Shown: positions 23,474 to 35,466 of the stretch, piece after piece
How positions within the stretch are numbered: position 1 is the stretch's first letter
Layout: each line of letters starts with the position of its first letter
Source: Brassica napus
Lineage: Eukaryota > Streptophyta > Magnoliopsida > Brassicales > Brassicaceae
Direction of reading: 5' to 3'
Assembly: GCF_020379485.1 (NCBI RefSeq)
Contig: NC_063439.1
Span: 22,072,098-22,136,097, forward strand
Length of the DNA: 64,000 nucleotides
Notes under the pieces: model-generated
Told to the model about the DNA's origin: nothing
Databases searched by the model: none
What the model saw: the letters and a program-made list of their open reading frames with translations, nothing else
Translations under genes and position numbers: made by a program

Positions 23474-24602
23474 TCAATACTATTAAAAGGGAAGAAGTCT
23501 TAAAAAATCTACCTATAAAGTTGTTTGGACCCTTTCATTTAACTCATTATTTCTTGGTTTTACCTTAAACTTATACTAACAATATGTTACCATGTATTTC
23601 TCTAACAATAATTTATTCAATTCCTTTATTTATTCAAATATCACTCCTACATCTTAATCATTACTATTACTATATTTATCATTTTGACTTTTAATCATAA
23701 AAACATTGAAACTAATGTTTTATATTATCACTTTTATCATATAATATATGATTTAAAGAAAGAGAAGTTACACGACATATATGTGTACATTCTAACTTCT
23801 TATTTCCTTTATAATAACGTAATCATATCATATATAAACTTTCCTACTAAAATCTCATATTATATACTAAACTTTCAACCGTCTATAGTGTGATAGATAT
23901 TTTCATATTTAAAAATGAATTTTCTAAAAATATTTCATCAACCATGTTTTTGTACAATAACATTAAAAATTTATATCAAAAAGTTGTTGGACCCGATATG
24001 GACGTAATGGGTCCACATCTGTTCGGGTATTTAGGATCCTAAGAAAATTCGAAATATCTAAAAAATCTGAAAAATATCTGAAACACGAAAAGTATTTGAA
24101 ACTCCAAATAAATAGCCAAAAAATTCAAATTTCTAAAAATTCAAAATCTTATTCAAAATCTGTAACTGAACTGAAAATACTCAAAATTTATCCAAATACC
24201 CAAAAAAAATTTACATTGAAAATTTATCTGAAATCAAAAACTATAATCGTGAACCAAAAATCTAAAAAAAAATATCCATAATGCTGGAAACATATTCGAA
24301 ATATCCAAATACACCTAATAAACACAACATATTTGATCGGGTCTAGGGTAGGACCCGGACTCAAACAAAGACATACGGGTCCAAAAAAAACCCAATATGT
24401 TATCTTCTCTGGACCTGAACTATACCTATATTTCCGGGTCGGTTCGGTTTGTTTTTTTTGTCCGGATATAATTCTCATGCGTAAAAAGAAATTTACGTAA
24501 AAGTGTACATATAAAATATCAAATAAACTAATTCATAAATTATATAACTGTTATAATATAATCCAAAAAACCCGCGTTTTCCAAGCGCGGATCAAAATCT
24601 AG
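23474..24602 (+). mobile_element. Helitron, non-autonomous, plus strand
   Basis: It starts TCAATACTATTAAAAGGGAAG, the 5' end type common in Brassicaceae Helitrons. It ends with an 8-bp-stem hairpin (CCGCGTTT, TCC, AAGCGCGG) followed by ATCAAAATCTAG. It is inserted between A (23473) and T (24603). It is 1129 bases with no intact gene; a weak frame on the minus strand (24478-24224) has no recognised similarity. It differs from copies A and B in its 5' end and body. Confidence 0.85.
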
Positions 24603-26913
24603 TTGAGATTATTATAACCCGTCCATTTTGTTCTAAATTAAGAGACCCGCTGTATTTTGTTTCAACAAACATTTTTGTGCCACAACATCTAAAAACATCG
24701 TCTTTCTCTTGTCACAACTAATTAAATTATTCATGAATATAAATTCAAAAATATAAAATTATTAAAAGTCAGATTTCAATTCCTTAAAAAAGGAATGCTT
24801 TTTGATATTCTAAAATTCAGCTGACATTTTTTTGTCAACAAATTCAGCTGACATTACTTTACACAAATTATGATAATGTCTAAATTAAAATCCCAAAAAG
24901 GATTGACGGTTAAAAAGATACTAGAAAAGAGTAAAAGTGGATTTTCCCATAGTATTTGGTAAAGAAGATTACGACCCAAAACCTGACCGGCTGACACGTA
25001 GTGGTGTTAGAGTCACGCTCCCTCACAGCTGGGAACATTATCATTCATCTCCACCATGTGCTCATTTCACTCTTTCGCTAGACCATTACTTCGCATTTAA
25101 TATTCTGAAAATAACATTATTATTACTCTACTATTAAAATATGATGCTTAATTTCTCGTTTACTTTTGAAGTAATAATAACGAGCTAAGGAATAGGCCTT
25201 TACAACAAAGAAGATATTTTCATAAGAAATTGTACCATGGGACTTATACCAACGTAAACCGTTGGAACAACATATATATTGCATAAATAAGCACGTAGTT
25301 GGTTCGGTCTGTCAACCAAGAAGAAAACCCAGGACCAAGGCACAATTTCGAAGACCGACTCATAAGTTTGAATCTAGTTTAAATTCCAGGAAGCCGGTCT
25401 CTTTAATTATTAATAAACCTACGTTCGTACTTTATTTGAATATATTTTCTAATTAGTTTATCATGGTCACCAATTGTCATTCAATATATTTCCTAATTGG
25501 GTTTATAATGGTCACAAATTGTCAACTTATTCGTGTCTTTTTATGCTGGATACGACTTTTTCTTTGCTGGCTGGACATGGAAATGCCTAGTTGTTAACTT
25601 GTTATTATATTTAGGGTTTACAATTTGGAATGCAAACAAAGAAGGTTCTAATTATTGTAGACTGAGAGTTAGCACCTTTTTTTTTTATATTTGTTTCGAT
25701 GAAACTATAGACGGATTTAGGAAGCTAAAGCATATTTACCCCCAAATGAATAAAGAACTTAACTTTTTACAAAAAAAAAATAAAGAACTTAACTGAGTTT
25801 TAAGTTTTGAACACATGCATTTTAATAAGTCATACATTCAACCTAATAAACTTGAATATGAAGCTAACTTTATTCATTTCATTTAGAAAAGGTTACTTCC
25901 TATAATTCAATACGTTTTGGTTTTGTTTCGTTCTCAATTTTATTATCGGCGTGCAATTGCAACTCGAAGATGATTCTGAACATTATCTATGTTTTTTGTT
26001 TTGTTTTTCCATACCAGCCAAATGTATATGTAAATCCACAGTTAGTTCAAAGAAACCGTGGGCGCGTTTTGGAACCAAGTTTATATTACATATATCGCGG
26101 GTCACACGCTCTCTATCGTGGTGGGGGTTGATGATTGTACGCGACAGGTGTTGTTGGATCTTTGTTTTTTCGGTCGAAAAAGAAAATACCAAATAGCCAA
26201 ATTTGCTTTGTTTTTGGTTTACTAAACATAAACATACAAATCAAAATCCCTCAAATGTAATTATTAAAATCTTATGGAATTAGAGCCATTACATCAAGCA
26301 ATAAATTGCGAGAAGATATATATAGAAAAAAAAATGAAAAAAACTATCAGCTTCAAGAAAAGGTTGTCTTTGTGGGACTCCTTGGGCCAAAAGAAAATGA
26401 AAACTTGGCCCTTGAGATTAGATGAAAATGGTAGTTACGTAATTTCCTTCACATTTTTCTAGAGGGTAATTTCGTAAATTGAAAGCTGACCTTTTCTCGA
26501 ATCCGTCTACGTGGCGGCCACTGCAAGTGCCCACAAAAACACTCTCATGAATCATCTCAATCTCAGCCGTCGGATCAGAATCCGATTCTTTTCCGAGACG
26601 GCAATAACCAGGCAAGTTGATAAACAATGAAAAAAAAAGAAATCCCAAACCCAATCTCTTCTTAACCATGGTTAAGTCAATTAACCCCACAAACCAAGTT
26701 TCTCAAAAGGTCACGAAGTTTCTCAATAATTACAGAAACGCCATTCATCCTCTTCAGCTATAAATTCGCATTCTGATACTCGCTAGGTTTGCCGAACCAA
26801 CTGTCCTCCGGGAACCCCTAAAGAGAAAAAAATCCTCATCAATTGCCTTCTTCCTCAAGAAACCTCTTTCCTCTTTCAATTTGAATTTCCCAAAAAAAAA
26901 AAAAAAATTCAAA
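24603..26913. other. Intergenic region and promoter of the serine-rich gene
   Basis: Non-coding, AT-rich DNA. The last 200 bases include a CT-rich leader and an A16 run at 26892-26907 directly before the start codon at 26914. No gene is recognised. Confidence 0.5.
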
Positions 26914-27536
26914 ATGGTGTTTAACTCTTCTAAAACCAGATCCAGCGGGCCGGTGCTACGCTCCGTATCACCGTCAGGTCGTTTCTACGGCGGCGTATCG
27001 TCTCCTTCCTCATCAGGTTTCGCTTCCTCCACAAGCTCGAGCTTCTCGTCTACATCCTTTTTCAGCAACCGCCGTCAACAGCAACATCCCACCACAGATC
27101 CGCGTCTCCCACCCGCGTGAACCTCTTCACCTCAACGCCGTTGAACCAGTCGTTCCGTTACTCGATCGATAACAGATCCGTCTCCCCCAACCAATCCGTC
27201 GCCGTTTCGAAGCCGAGCGGCAATAAGATCCCCGATTCGCGAAGGAGGTGTATGTGTTCGCCGACGACTCATCCCGGATCCTTCCGGTGTAGTTTGCATA
27301 AGAACGTGGCGAATCCGCACGGTCAAGGCGCGGCGACGTATTCGACGAACGGATTGAATATGCGTAGATCGGCGATGACGAATTCGCTGGTGAGAATCGG
27401 TGGTGTTGAAGGTGAGTGGGTGAGAAGAGCGTTGACGACGCTGATAAGGCCTTCGTCGCATCAGCTGAAGAGGCGATCTGCTTATCAGCCGAGGCCTAGC
27501 AGGCTATCGTCTATGTCGAAGGCGGATGATGTTTGA
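26914..27536 (+). CDS. Serine-rich protein with a frameshift
   Basis: The gene is intronless. The first frame starts MVFNSSKTRSSGPVLRSVSPSGRF at 26914 and stays open to a stop at 27118-27120. The conserved remainder lies in the +2 frame, readable from upstream as HHRSASPTRVNLFTSTPLNQ and continuing through RRRCMCSPTTHPGSFRCSL, LNMRRSAMTNSLVRIGG and EGEWVRRALTTLIRP to the stop at 27534-27536. The two halves together match plant serine-rich proteins such as Arabidopsis At5g25280, of unknown function. The shift lies between about 27065 and 27100, in a CAACAG-rich stretch. No intron with correct phase explains it. It is either a pseudogenising indel, an allele, or an assembly error. The conserved C-terminal two thirds show no other damage. 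Confidence 0.8.
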
Positions 27537-29707
27537 TCTGGTTATCAGGTTTGTTCTTGTTTCTGAATCAGCCACAGTTTCTGGATAGATCCGGCGAAGA
27601 AGTCTGGATCTGGAGCGAGCTGGATCTGCGCGGATGGGCCGAGTCATATTGGGCCGAGTCATATTGGGCCGAGTCATATTGGGCCGAGTCTAACCGGAGG
27701 GAGATATGTAAAAACGGAGACTGAAACGACACCGTCTTATAAGACTTGTTATGTGGGTGAAGATGAGATTGTACCTTAGTACTCATATGATAACGAAGAA
27801 AGCAGATAATGTTTCCCTAAGCAGAAAATATCTTAGAACAAATTAAAGAACAAAATCGAATTGCGTAATTTAAATCTGGATATGAAACAAAGGGACTGTC
27901 AAATATTCTGGATCCCGTTTGAGTTTTGCGCCGTTTGCCTTCGCCGTTATCTGTTCCGTCAACGTTCTCCACTGCCGTAGACCCGTTCCGTTTGCCGTTA
28001 ACCGTCGTCGTGTGGCTCGTTGTGTGTTCCGTTATGATTCCCAGGTATTTGTTGTTCGTCGTGTGTGTGAGGTACGTATCGTTTATTCTTTTTCATTTGG
28101 TTAATTCCGTTTTTTATCCTTGTGAACGGTTGATCTGTTTTTGTTGTGTTAACGTGTTTTTCAGGTTTCGTACGAAGGGGGAGAAAGAACATGACTTAGG
28201 CTAACCGTTACATTCAACTTTGGTTTTTGTGGACTTTGAACATAGGAAGAAACTGGACTGTAAGGAAAAATCAACATTTTGACCTTGGTACATTTATGTG
28301 GGACAATAAGTAGTTCGAAAGAACAAAGAAAAGTAGTATCGAATTTTGTGAATCATAGACCTAAGTTTTCGAAAGGAGATTCTTGAAACCATTAAGGCGG
28401 GTTAACATGGCACTAGAAAAACTATTCGAAGAAATCAAAGTACAAACCTGAAATTCATATACAGCTCGGGTTATTATGGAAAACAGCACACAACATGAAT
28501 TACATTTAAGATATCAGCAAAAAGAAAAGAAAAAAAATCTGAAAATGGTGGCAAAGACACGTCTTCCCTACTCCATCTGGAGTGAGTATTTCTAAGCATC
28601 GGTCGATCCATAATTAATCACCCTGATTAAGATTATAAATACTGCACTTGCTTAGCTTTGATTTGTTTGATCAAATTAGTATTATTTGTCCATATCTCTC
28701 AAGTACTAGGATGAGTGAGCTTCTTCTAATCTTTTCATTACGGTAGATGAGGCCTTCCCTAAACAGCGGTTGTGAATCAGATATGTGAACTGAAAAGATA
28801 CATCATATTCTTGTCGATTTTTTTAATTTTGGTCTTTGGAACGGATTTGAAATCTGGAACCTATGCAATACATATCGTTGTGTATAAGCACTGTGTTTAG
28901 ACGAAATTGCCGATATTTATTTTAATCTAATGAGACACCATATTAAGATAAACTAATAAAAATGAATAGTTTAGATTATAACAATGCAACCAATTCCTTA
29001 TCAACATGAGAGTTGTATTCAAAGATAAGATCCAACCGACCTCCTAACAAAAGCAACAGTAGGTGGATGATCATGTAGACTGGACCATTATCTTGTATGG
29101 ACCTATATGCCAACATAATTTAGATGCGCCATTATTTTCTTCCCAACGTATACATCATCTGTGGGTCTCTCTCCCTTTTACTTTGGCCTTTCTATTACAA
29201 GTTTTAACGTTGAGAGAGAGAGAGAGAGAACACAGAATTCTTAAGAGGTCTTTGAAACATCAAATCATATTTTCATTGTTTTCTACTCCGAAAAGAACCA
29301 ATACTTTTGGCTGATTCTTTTCAGAAATTTTGCTTTATTAAAATAGTTAAGAAAATTAATAGTACATGCTATCAGTTTCTAATCCACTAGATAACAGCTC
29401 AGCACAAACTAAGCAAACCACTAATTGTCTACTCACTTGTGCTAATAAAATGTACTAATTAATAGTATTTATTTTTATGTAGTATACGACATAAATTACA
29501 TGTACATATAAAAATTATATTTCCTTGGTGACATTTTTAGCACCTAAACGCCCTTAATAGACCTGTCTTAGCTGAAAATATTTGAACTGATGGGCTTGTC
29601 CAACCAATGATATAGCTTGCTCTGCAATAGATTATCGTGTTAATTGCTATCAGATTTTTGTTAACGTTCAACTATCCGAGTTTAAATTTGATAATGGGTG
29701 TCCATAC
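27537..29707. other. Intergenic DNA downstream of the serine-rich gene
   Basis: This holds the 3' untranslated region with a 15-bp tandem repeat (27636-27691), then non-coding sequence. A frame at 27919-28104 has no recognised similarity. An AG microsatellite lies near 29212-29228. Confidence 0.5.
27636..27691. repeat. 15-bp tandem repeat, about 3.7 copies
   Basis: The unit GGGCCGAGTCATATT is repeated exactly three times, followed by a partial fourth copy. It lies about 100 bases beyond the stop codon of the serine-rich gene, probably within its 3' untranslated region. Confidence 0.95.
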
Positions 29708-30039
29708 CCAGTGCCGTGCGAAGAGTTTTAGGGGCCCAAGACAAGTTCTAAAAATAAACTTATTTACAACCGTAATGAAAATAATTTTTTAATATGATAT
29801 ATTATTTTCACCAAATATACAAGTCTAATACTGTAAAAAATAAGTTTATAACGTAAATATGTTATATAGAAAAAATACATGAATTCAGAAAATTAATTAA
29901 TTAATTTTCGTAGAAATGTTTTTTTCTTAAATACGTCTAAACCACTAGACTTAAAATTATATTAAATTTTGGAGCCCTAAAAATAGTCATATTAATCGGG
30001 GGCCCGAGGCGAATGCCTTTTTCAATACACTGTAGGCAC
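29708..30039 (-). repeat. Dispersed repeat, copy 1
   Basis: A 330-base AT-rich segment that shares its ends and most of its body with the segment at 57664-59674, in the opposite orientation. In that orientation it begins GTGCCTACAGTGTATTGAAA and ends TCGCACGGCACTGG. Neither copy codes for anything. It is a multi-copy non-autonomous element of a class I cannot name; no clean target duplication is visible. Confidence 0.75.
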
Positions 30040-31060
30040 ACCTTTGTCCATACCCAAGGTAAAATAAAGGATAAAAGCAACCGAATAATATATATGTTCG
30101 GATAATGTCGTTGATAATGATGTCAGGCGATAAGTTTTTGCTATTTACATACATTCATGCACTTTAATTTGTCCAAACGAAAAACAAAGCAAAACACAAA
30201 ATCAATTAGGTTTTAGTGACGGAAAATAGGCGTTGGGATGTGAAAGGAGCCATGACCCATGATGACCCACAAACCACAAGAGTTCTATGACACCACATGT
30301 GATGTCCGGTGAGGCCACAAAGAGATAAGGTTTATTGATTTTATTATGGTTACCATTTTCACCACCAAGTGTCAAATCCTTTGAACGTAACGTTTTTTTT
30401 TCCATGTTTTGGAGGCATTACTTTTAAGGTTTTATCCTTAGAAAGTTATAAGTTACAACTCTTGCGTATGTATGACCTGCGTACAAATATTTATGATCAG
30501 GTTTAAACATTTCAATCACCTATGTGACTATGTCATACATCTTATAATAAAAGACTTGACATCTTTTTATTTGATAGTTTTTTTTTTTTTTTGGCATCAA
30601 AAATACTTTTTATTTGATAGTTAATTAACTTTTTTTGGACCTTTTGGTTTATTAAGAAGTTCACGATCAAAACATTTGTTTAAATCAACACGTATACTTC
30701 TTGAAGGAACATTTTTGGATTTATTTATTTTTATTGGATATGTGTGTTGTGGAAACTCCAACGGATCACGGTAGTGAAAAGCCCATCTATAAAAAGATGT
30801 ATCAGGAGAAAATTGTTGGACATTGGGCTTTTAAATTAACACGTATAAGTTACAAGGAGCCCTAATCTTAATCGTAATCAAAATTATAAATCCTCACCCT
30901 AACATCTTTATCTAATATATAAAAATAAAACAAAATCCTAACCTAATGTTATTTAAATAAAGCATCCCAGTGGGTTATAAATACAAATCAGGTTGATGGG
31001 AAAGACACACCAGACGAGAAACAATCAATAAAGCATTAGATCCCCAGTTTGTTGTTGATC
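30040..31060. other. Intergenic DNA upstream of a small ORF
   Basis: Non-coding. A TATA-box-like TTATAAATA at 30975-30983 lies 78 bases before the ATG at 31061, a plausible promoter spacing for the small open frame that follows. Confidence 0.4.
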
Positions 31061-31174
31061 ATGGAACCCGGACTGATCGTCTTCATCGTCTCCATCAGCG
31101 TTATATGCTCTATATTAGTTATATATGATATACGACTGCATAACGATCACGAAGAGTCGTCGAGTAGGTCTTGA
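31061..31174 (+). CDS. Candidate 37-residue single-pass membrane peptide
   Basis: The open frame begins MEPGLIVFIVSISVICSILV and ends EESSSRS. It has a short N-terminus, one strongly hydrophobic segment (about residues 4-22) and a hydrophilic acidic tail, so a tail-out or signal-anchored membrane peptide is possible. A TATA-like element lies 78 bases upstream. I do not recognise a family. It may be a real short gene missed by length cut-offs or a chance frame. The surroundings show no other gene for 3 kb on either side apart from transposon remnants. Confidence 0.35.
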   Translation: MEPGLIVFIVSISVICSILVIYDIRLHNDHEESSSRS

Positions 31175-31918
31175 ATCCCGTGCAAGTGGACAGGAAGTGC
31201 AATATGACGACGAGCTTGGTCTCGCTCATCAACCAAAACCCACCCAATGATTGATTGATTATATATCACTTTTGCTATTAGGGTTTCTCATCTCGAGTTT
31301 GTTTTGTTTCATTAGTTTTTTTCTTCTTTTCATTGTGTGTTATTATTTTACTTAATTGAGAGATTATCGTTCTACTTAAAGAAAACATGTGTTTTTCTGT
31401 GCTTTCCCCCAACACATGAACAAAGATTGAACTATGAAGGAATGGCATCTTAAATTTGCATTGTTCTAGTATTATTTTTTGGACTATTGTTTCAAATCCA
31501 AAGTAATAGGTGTTTAAAAATAGAAGTGTGACGTGATACCTGAAAAAGCGCAGACGTAAGTACTTAAGACAACCTCTAATGGTGATTTTTAACAAAATTA
31601 AACTTATTATAATAATCTGTGGGATTCTTTATATTTAAAAATATGTGCCAAATTAATCCTTAGCTAAGGATTAATCTTCCACAGATTCTTCACTGTGCGC
31701 GGATCCCATCGCCACGTGAGAATCCGCGATTGGCTCTTTTTTTTTTTAAACTGAATAAAAAATAAAAAATAATAAAATAATCAGAAAACTTACCTTGGTT
31801 ATCGAGAGAGAGTATCAGGAGATCCACACTTTTTGCTTACAAACTTTATACACCGAGTACGTAAACGCATTACTTTCCAGAACTGAAAAAAAACTATTTA
31901 CTTAATTTTTAACTAAAA
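31175..31918. other. Intergenic DNA with a perfect palindrome
   Basis: Non-coding. It contains a 24-base perfect palindrome at 31652-31675 (ATTAATCCTTAGCTAAGGAT plus four bases) and a CACGTG G-box near 31713. The context resembles a MITE remnant, but boundaries are not clear. Confidence 0.45.
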
Positions 31919-33200
31919 CTAGATTCACGGGTGTTTGTTTTCACTTTTCTATACATAAATTATTGTTTTAGAACATAAGTGGTATATATTTTTAATGTTA
32001 ATCATATACTTAAATATTTATATAACTATTTCAAATACAATAATTTTATAATTTACATGTTATAATTAATTAATTGTTTAAATTGTATGTATTTACCACT
32101 TCTTATTATATATTTATCTTATTGTATTTGCATTTAGTTATTAAGCAAATTAACATATAATCAGAAAATATATTTTAAAATTATTTTGTATTTAATTTAT
32201 GCTAAATTTTGACCCGTCTTTCAAAATTGGATTTCTTTTTACCAATATTAGATAATTTATTATTGTATATATAAAGTCTAAGATATGTTAATTTTAGATA
32301 TGTATTATATAGTTTGTTAATTTTAAGCTGTTCTATCATCATATTATATTTTAAATAAATAATTTATATTTATGAAAATAAATTTATAAATTTACCAATT
32401 GAATATAATTTTATCATATTTATTTTAGTATAATAATTATATTTTAACATGATCATGACTATAAAGTAGATAAAATAGGATATACTTTATTTATTTTCAT
32501 TTTTAAACGATAACTTAAAATACATTAAGTTATTGTTACAATTTTTTACACAGATTTATTAGAATTTTTAAAATATAATATATCAATATATATTTTATTT
32601 AAAATAAAAATATATTATGATTAAAGTAGTTACAAAGATTTTATATTATTAACTATAAAGAAATACATGTTAAATTTTATACATGTATTATATAGTTTGA
32701 TAATGTTAACCCATCTTACCAACATATTAGATTTTATTTTTGAACATAAATATTTTATAATTACGAAAATAAAATAAATAAATATATAAATTTAATACAA
32801 TTTTATTATATTTAGCTCAATATAATAATTTTATTTTAATATGATTGATTATGATTATATAATAAATAAAATATTATTGATTTTTATTTTTAATTTTATA
32901 TAACTGAATATATTAATGTATAATAATATTTTAAACTAATTTCGAAATTAGCAAAAATATTTAAATATAATTTCGAAAATGAAGATCTTGTAAAAAAATT
33001 TTAAACAGATTTGTTAGAATTTTAAAATAAATATTTATATTTAAAATGAAAAGATATTATGATTGAAATATTTAAAAAATTAATTTATTATTAGTTTGAA
33101 CTAAAATGTAATATGAATTTCTATGAATAGGTCCATTAGGTCCATTTTTTAAAAAATCACACATGAATCAAGGTTGTGACTTCTGTTTTAATATATAAGA
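31919..33200 (-). mobile_element. Helitron, copy B of the 21549-22876 family
   Basis: It is collinear with copy A over its full length, with only small indels and substitutions, including the TCTTATATATTAAAACAGAAG 5' end (minus strand). At the 3' end the CTAG terminus is present, but roughly 20 bases covering half of the terminal hairpin are missing compared with copy A. The terminal hairpin is therefore broken. It has no coding capacity. Confidence 0.82.
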
Positions 33201-33427
33201 AGTTAAGAAACTGTTTCTTATGCTTTTAAACCCTTAGTTATTAGTATGGAAAGTACACTCATTAACCAAACAAAAAACTATAATTCACTAACTAACCAAA
33301 ATTACATTCTCTCTACGCTTTTCTCTTTCTATCTCTCTCTACCCTCTTTCTACAAAACTAATTTTTTTTTGGGAAATCTGTTTTTTTAGAGAAAAAAATG
33401 GTAACTATGTCCCTTTAGACTAATCTA

Positions 33428-33983
33428 CACTAGTTTATGTCCTATTAGACTATTTTTTTTTTCAAAAATGGCAGTAATGCCCTTAAATTGTAATTTTTTT
33501 AAAAAGATAAATATTGAGTTCGACAAGCGGGATCGATCGATCCCACTTTACAAGTTACAGTGGATCGATCGATCCCGATCATTATTCAGAACAAAAAAAA
33601 CGCGAAATATATACTGATCGACCTGGTCCATTTCACTCGATCGGCGAAGGTCGATTCCTACAGATCGACCGATCTGTAAGGATAGATCGATCGATCCCGT
33701 GCCCAGGAAAGAATCCCAAATCGATTTTTTGGTTTTGTATGATTTATTCCGGGTTGATTCCCACTTGATTTGAACCGACCAAGCATGATTTCAACTCTTA
33801 AGCTCGATTCTTGGGACGAAACCCATATTTCCCATTCACGAACAAAGGGGGAGAAATGTCCTTCCGACACTGGTTTTGTTTGAAGGTGGCAGAAGTACCC
33901 GACATACTTCTTAATAATAAAATATGTGGGCCCTTCAAACACTCAGCTCGAGCACCCAAAAGCACACCTTATCTTATCAGGCA
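33428..33983. repeat. Left internal part of the MULE with GATCGATC palindromes
   Basis: It contains GGGATCGATCGATCCC (33529-33544), a second near-copy about 30 bases later and a third near 33683, plus CAGATCGACCGATCTG at 33661. No protein is recognised. It does not continue the transposase frame that is cut at 41011. Confidence 0.6.
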
Positions 33984-35452
33984 TGATGTTAGGAGTTTTC
34001 AAGGCTCCTAAGACAAATGTTGTAGTATAGAAGATTGTCGAACCAGTTCTGAGGGATATCAAAGCACTGAGAATGCAAGTACTCACTTAATCTAAGTGCA
34101 ACCATGATAGATGGGTTTAAAGCTATGACTAAAACTAAAAAGCAATAACAGAATGATACTTTCTTGACTAAGGGAAAAGAGAACTCATGGGCATAGGGAT
34201 TAGACCTTGGGTGATCAAGTATCGAACTAAGGATGGCAAATGATCAATCAAACTATCAACCTTAAGCCTAGACACAATTCTAAGCAAGCTCTATGTCTAG
34301 ATGAATGCTCATTTGCTAACATATCTCAAACATCAAATGTCTTTGGTTGAATAATATGAAAGCAATCATTACTAACAAGTCTATTAGCTATCTTAGCACC
34401 TTTAACAACAAATGTCTTTGGCAAAGTATACTAAAAGCCTAGGAGAGTTGTCTCGGGCATTTCATCGAACACCTTTCGGGTGAGAAATGCCTAAGGATCA
34501 ACACTGAGTGGCCAACTCAGAAGATGCATTATGATTACTCTACTAGCAAGGAAATATGAATGATCTACACTAAAACATCCTAGCTCTAACCTAATCACCC
34601 TTAATCTCCCTAACCCATGAATTCAAAAGGTGATTACTCACTAATCTCCATGATTCCTCTTAAACCCATATTGGATTTCAGATTAATCATGTAAAAGAAA
34701 TAGATAAGAAATCAACACAAGAACATAACAATCAAAATCAAGAGATGAACTTCTCAAGAGAGTTTTTGTGTATTTCTCAATAGATCAAAAGATAAAAGAT
34801 AATCTGCCTCTGGTGGCTACAAAAGATGTTTAAAACATAGGTTTTAGAAATGTAAAACGTGCATAATGAATGACCAAAAGGCCCTTAAGTAAACTAGAAA
34901 TCGAGCAGTAATAGGCGCGGAGCGACCTCGGCATGTCGCTCCGGCAAGTCGCTCCGGCCTTCGGGAGCGACCTCAGTGGGTCGCTCTGAGAGGTCGCTCC
35001 AGGCTTCGCTTCGTGTCGTCTCGCCATAGAGACGCGAGCGACCTCGGGGTGTCGCTTGGGAGGTCGCTCGAGAGGGGGTGGTGTGAGATGCGAGCGACTT
35101 CGTGGTGTCGCTCCGGGAGGTCGCTCCGGTCTGTTCTCGCGTCTCGAGATGATGAAACCGCGAGCGACTTCTCCCTGTCGCTCTGGTAAGGTCGCTCCAA
35201 TAGGGAGGTAGAGCGACTTGGTGGTGTCGCTCCGGACTGGTCGCTCCATGCCTTGCTCGCCCAATGACCACTCTAAACACTCCTTTTGAGCTCCAAATGC
35301 ACCAAATGTCTCAAGAAACTCCATGTGGTACTCAAATACCTGATAGAGACATATGTATGCAAAATGCAACCTAAACATGTCTAAATCCTAATCTATATGA
35401 TGAAAATGTTTATGAATGAATGGATAAAACAATGTAAATATGCAAGATATCA
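33984..35452 (-). repeat. 3' LTR
   Basis: The 1469-base copy is nearly identical to 39539-41010. It ends beside the purine tract at 35453. It contains the array of GAGCGAC/GTCGCTC modules at 34920-35248. Confidence 0.9.
34920..35248. repeat. Array of six GAGCGAC modules in the 3' LTR
   Basis: Six modules, each GAGCGAC, about 10 bases, GTCGCTC, about 8 bases, GTCGCTC, are spaced at roughly 50-70 bases. Each module holds an inverted and a direct half-site pair and could form a short hairpin. The same array occurs in the 5' LTR at 40478-40805. It is GC-rich compared with its surroundings. Confidence 0.85.
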
Positions 35453-35466
35453 ACTCCCCCAAACTT
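35453..35466 (-). promoter_or_regulatory. Polypurine tract
   Basis: Read on the minus strand, AAGTTTGGGGGAGT abuts the 3' LTR, the position where plus-strand DNA synthesis is primed. A second, very similar AAGTTTGGGGGAGG lies at 36852-36865. Confidence 0.8.

Noticed and set aside
27919..28204. Overlapping frames downstream of the serine-rich gene
   Set aside because: Cys/Val/Arg-rich translations in conflicting frames, with no recognised similarity or splice structure.
34830..35378. 182-codon frame in the LTR, with a counterpart at 40386-40838
   Set aside because: It is a translation of the GAGCGAC module array; the repeated ERP/RSR pattern follows the DNA repeat and the frame differs between the two LTRs.
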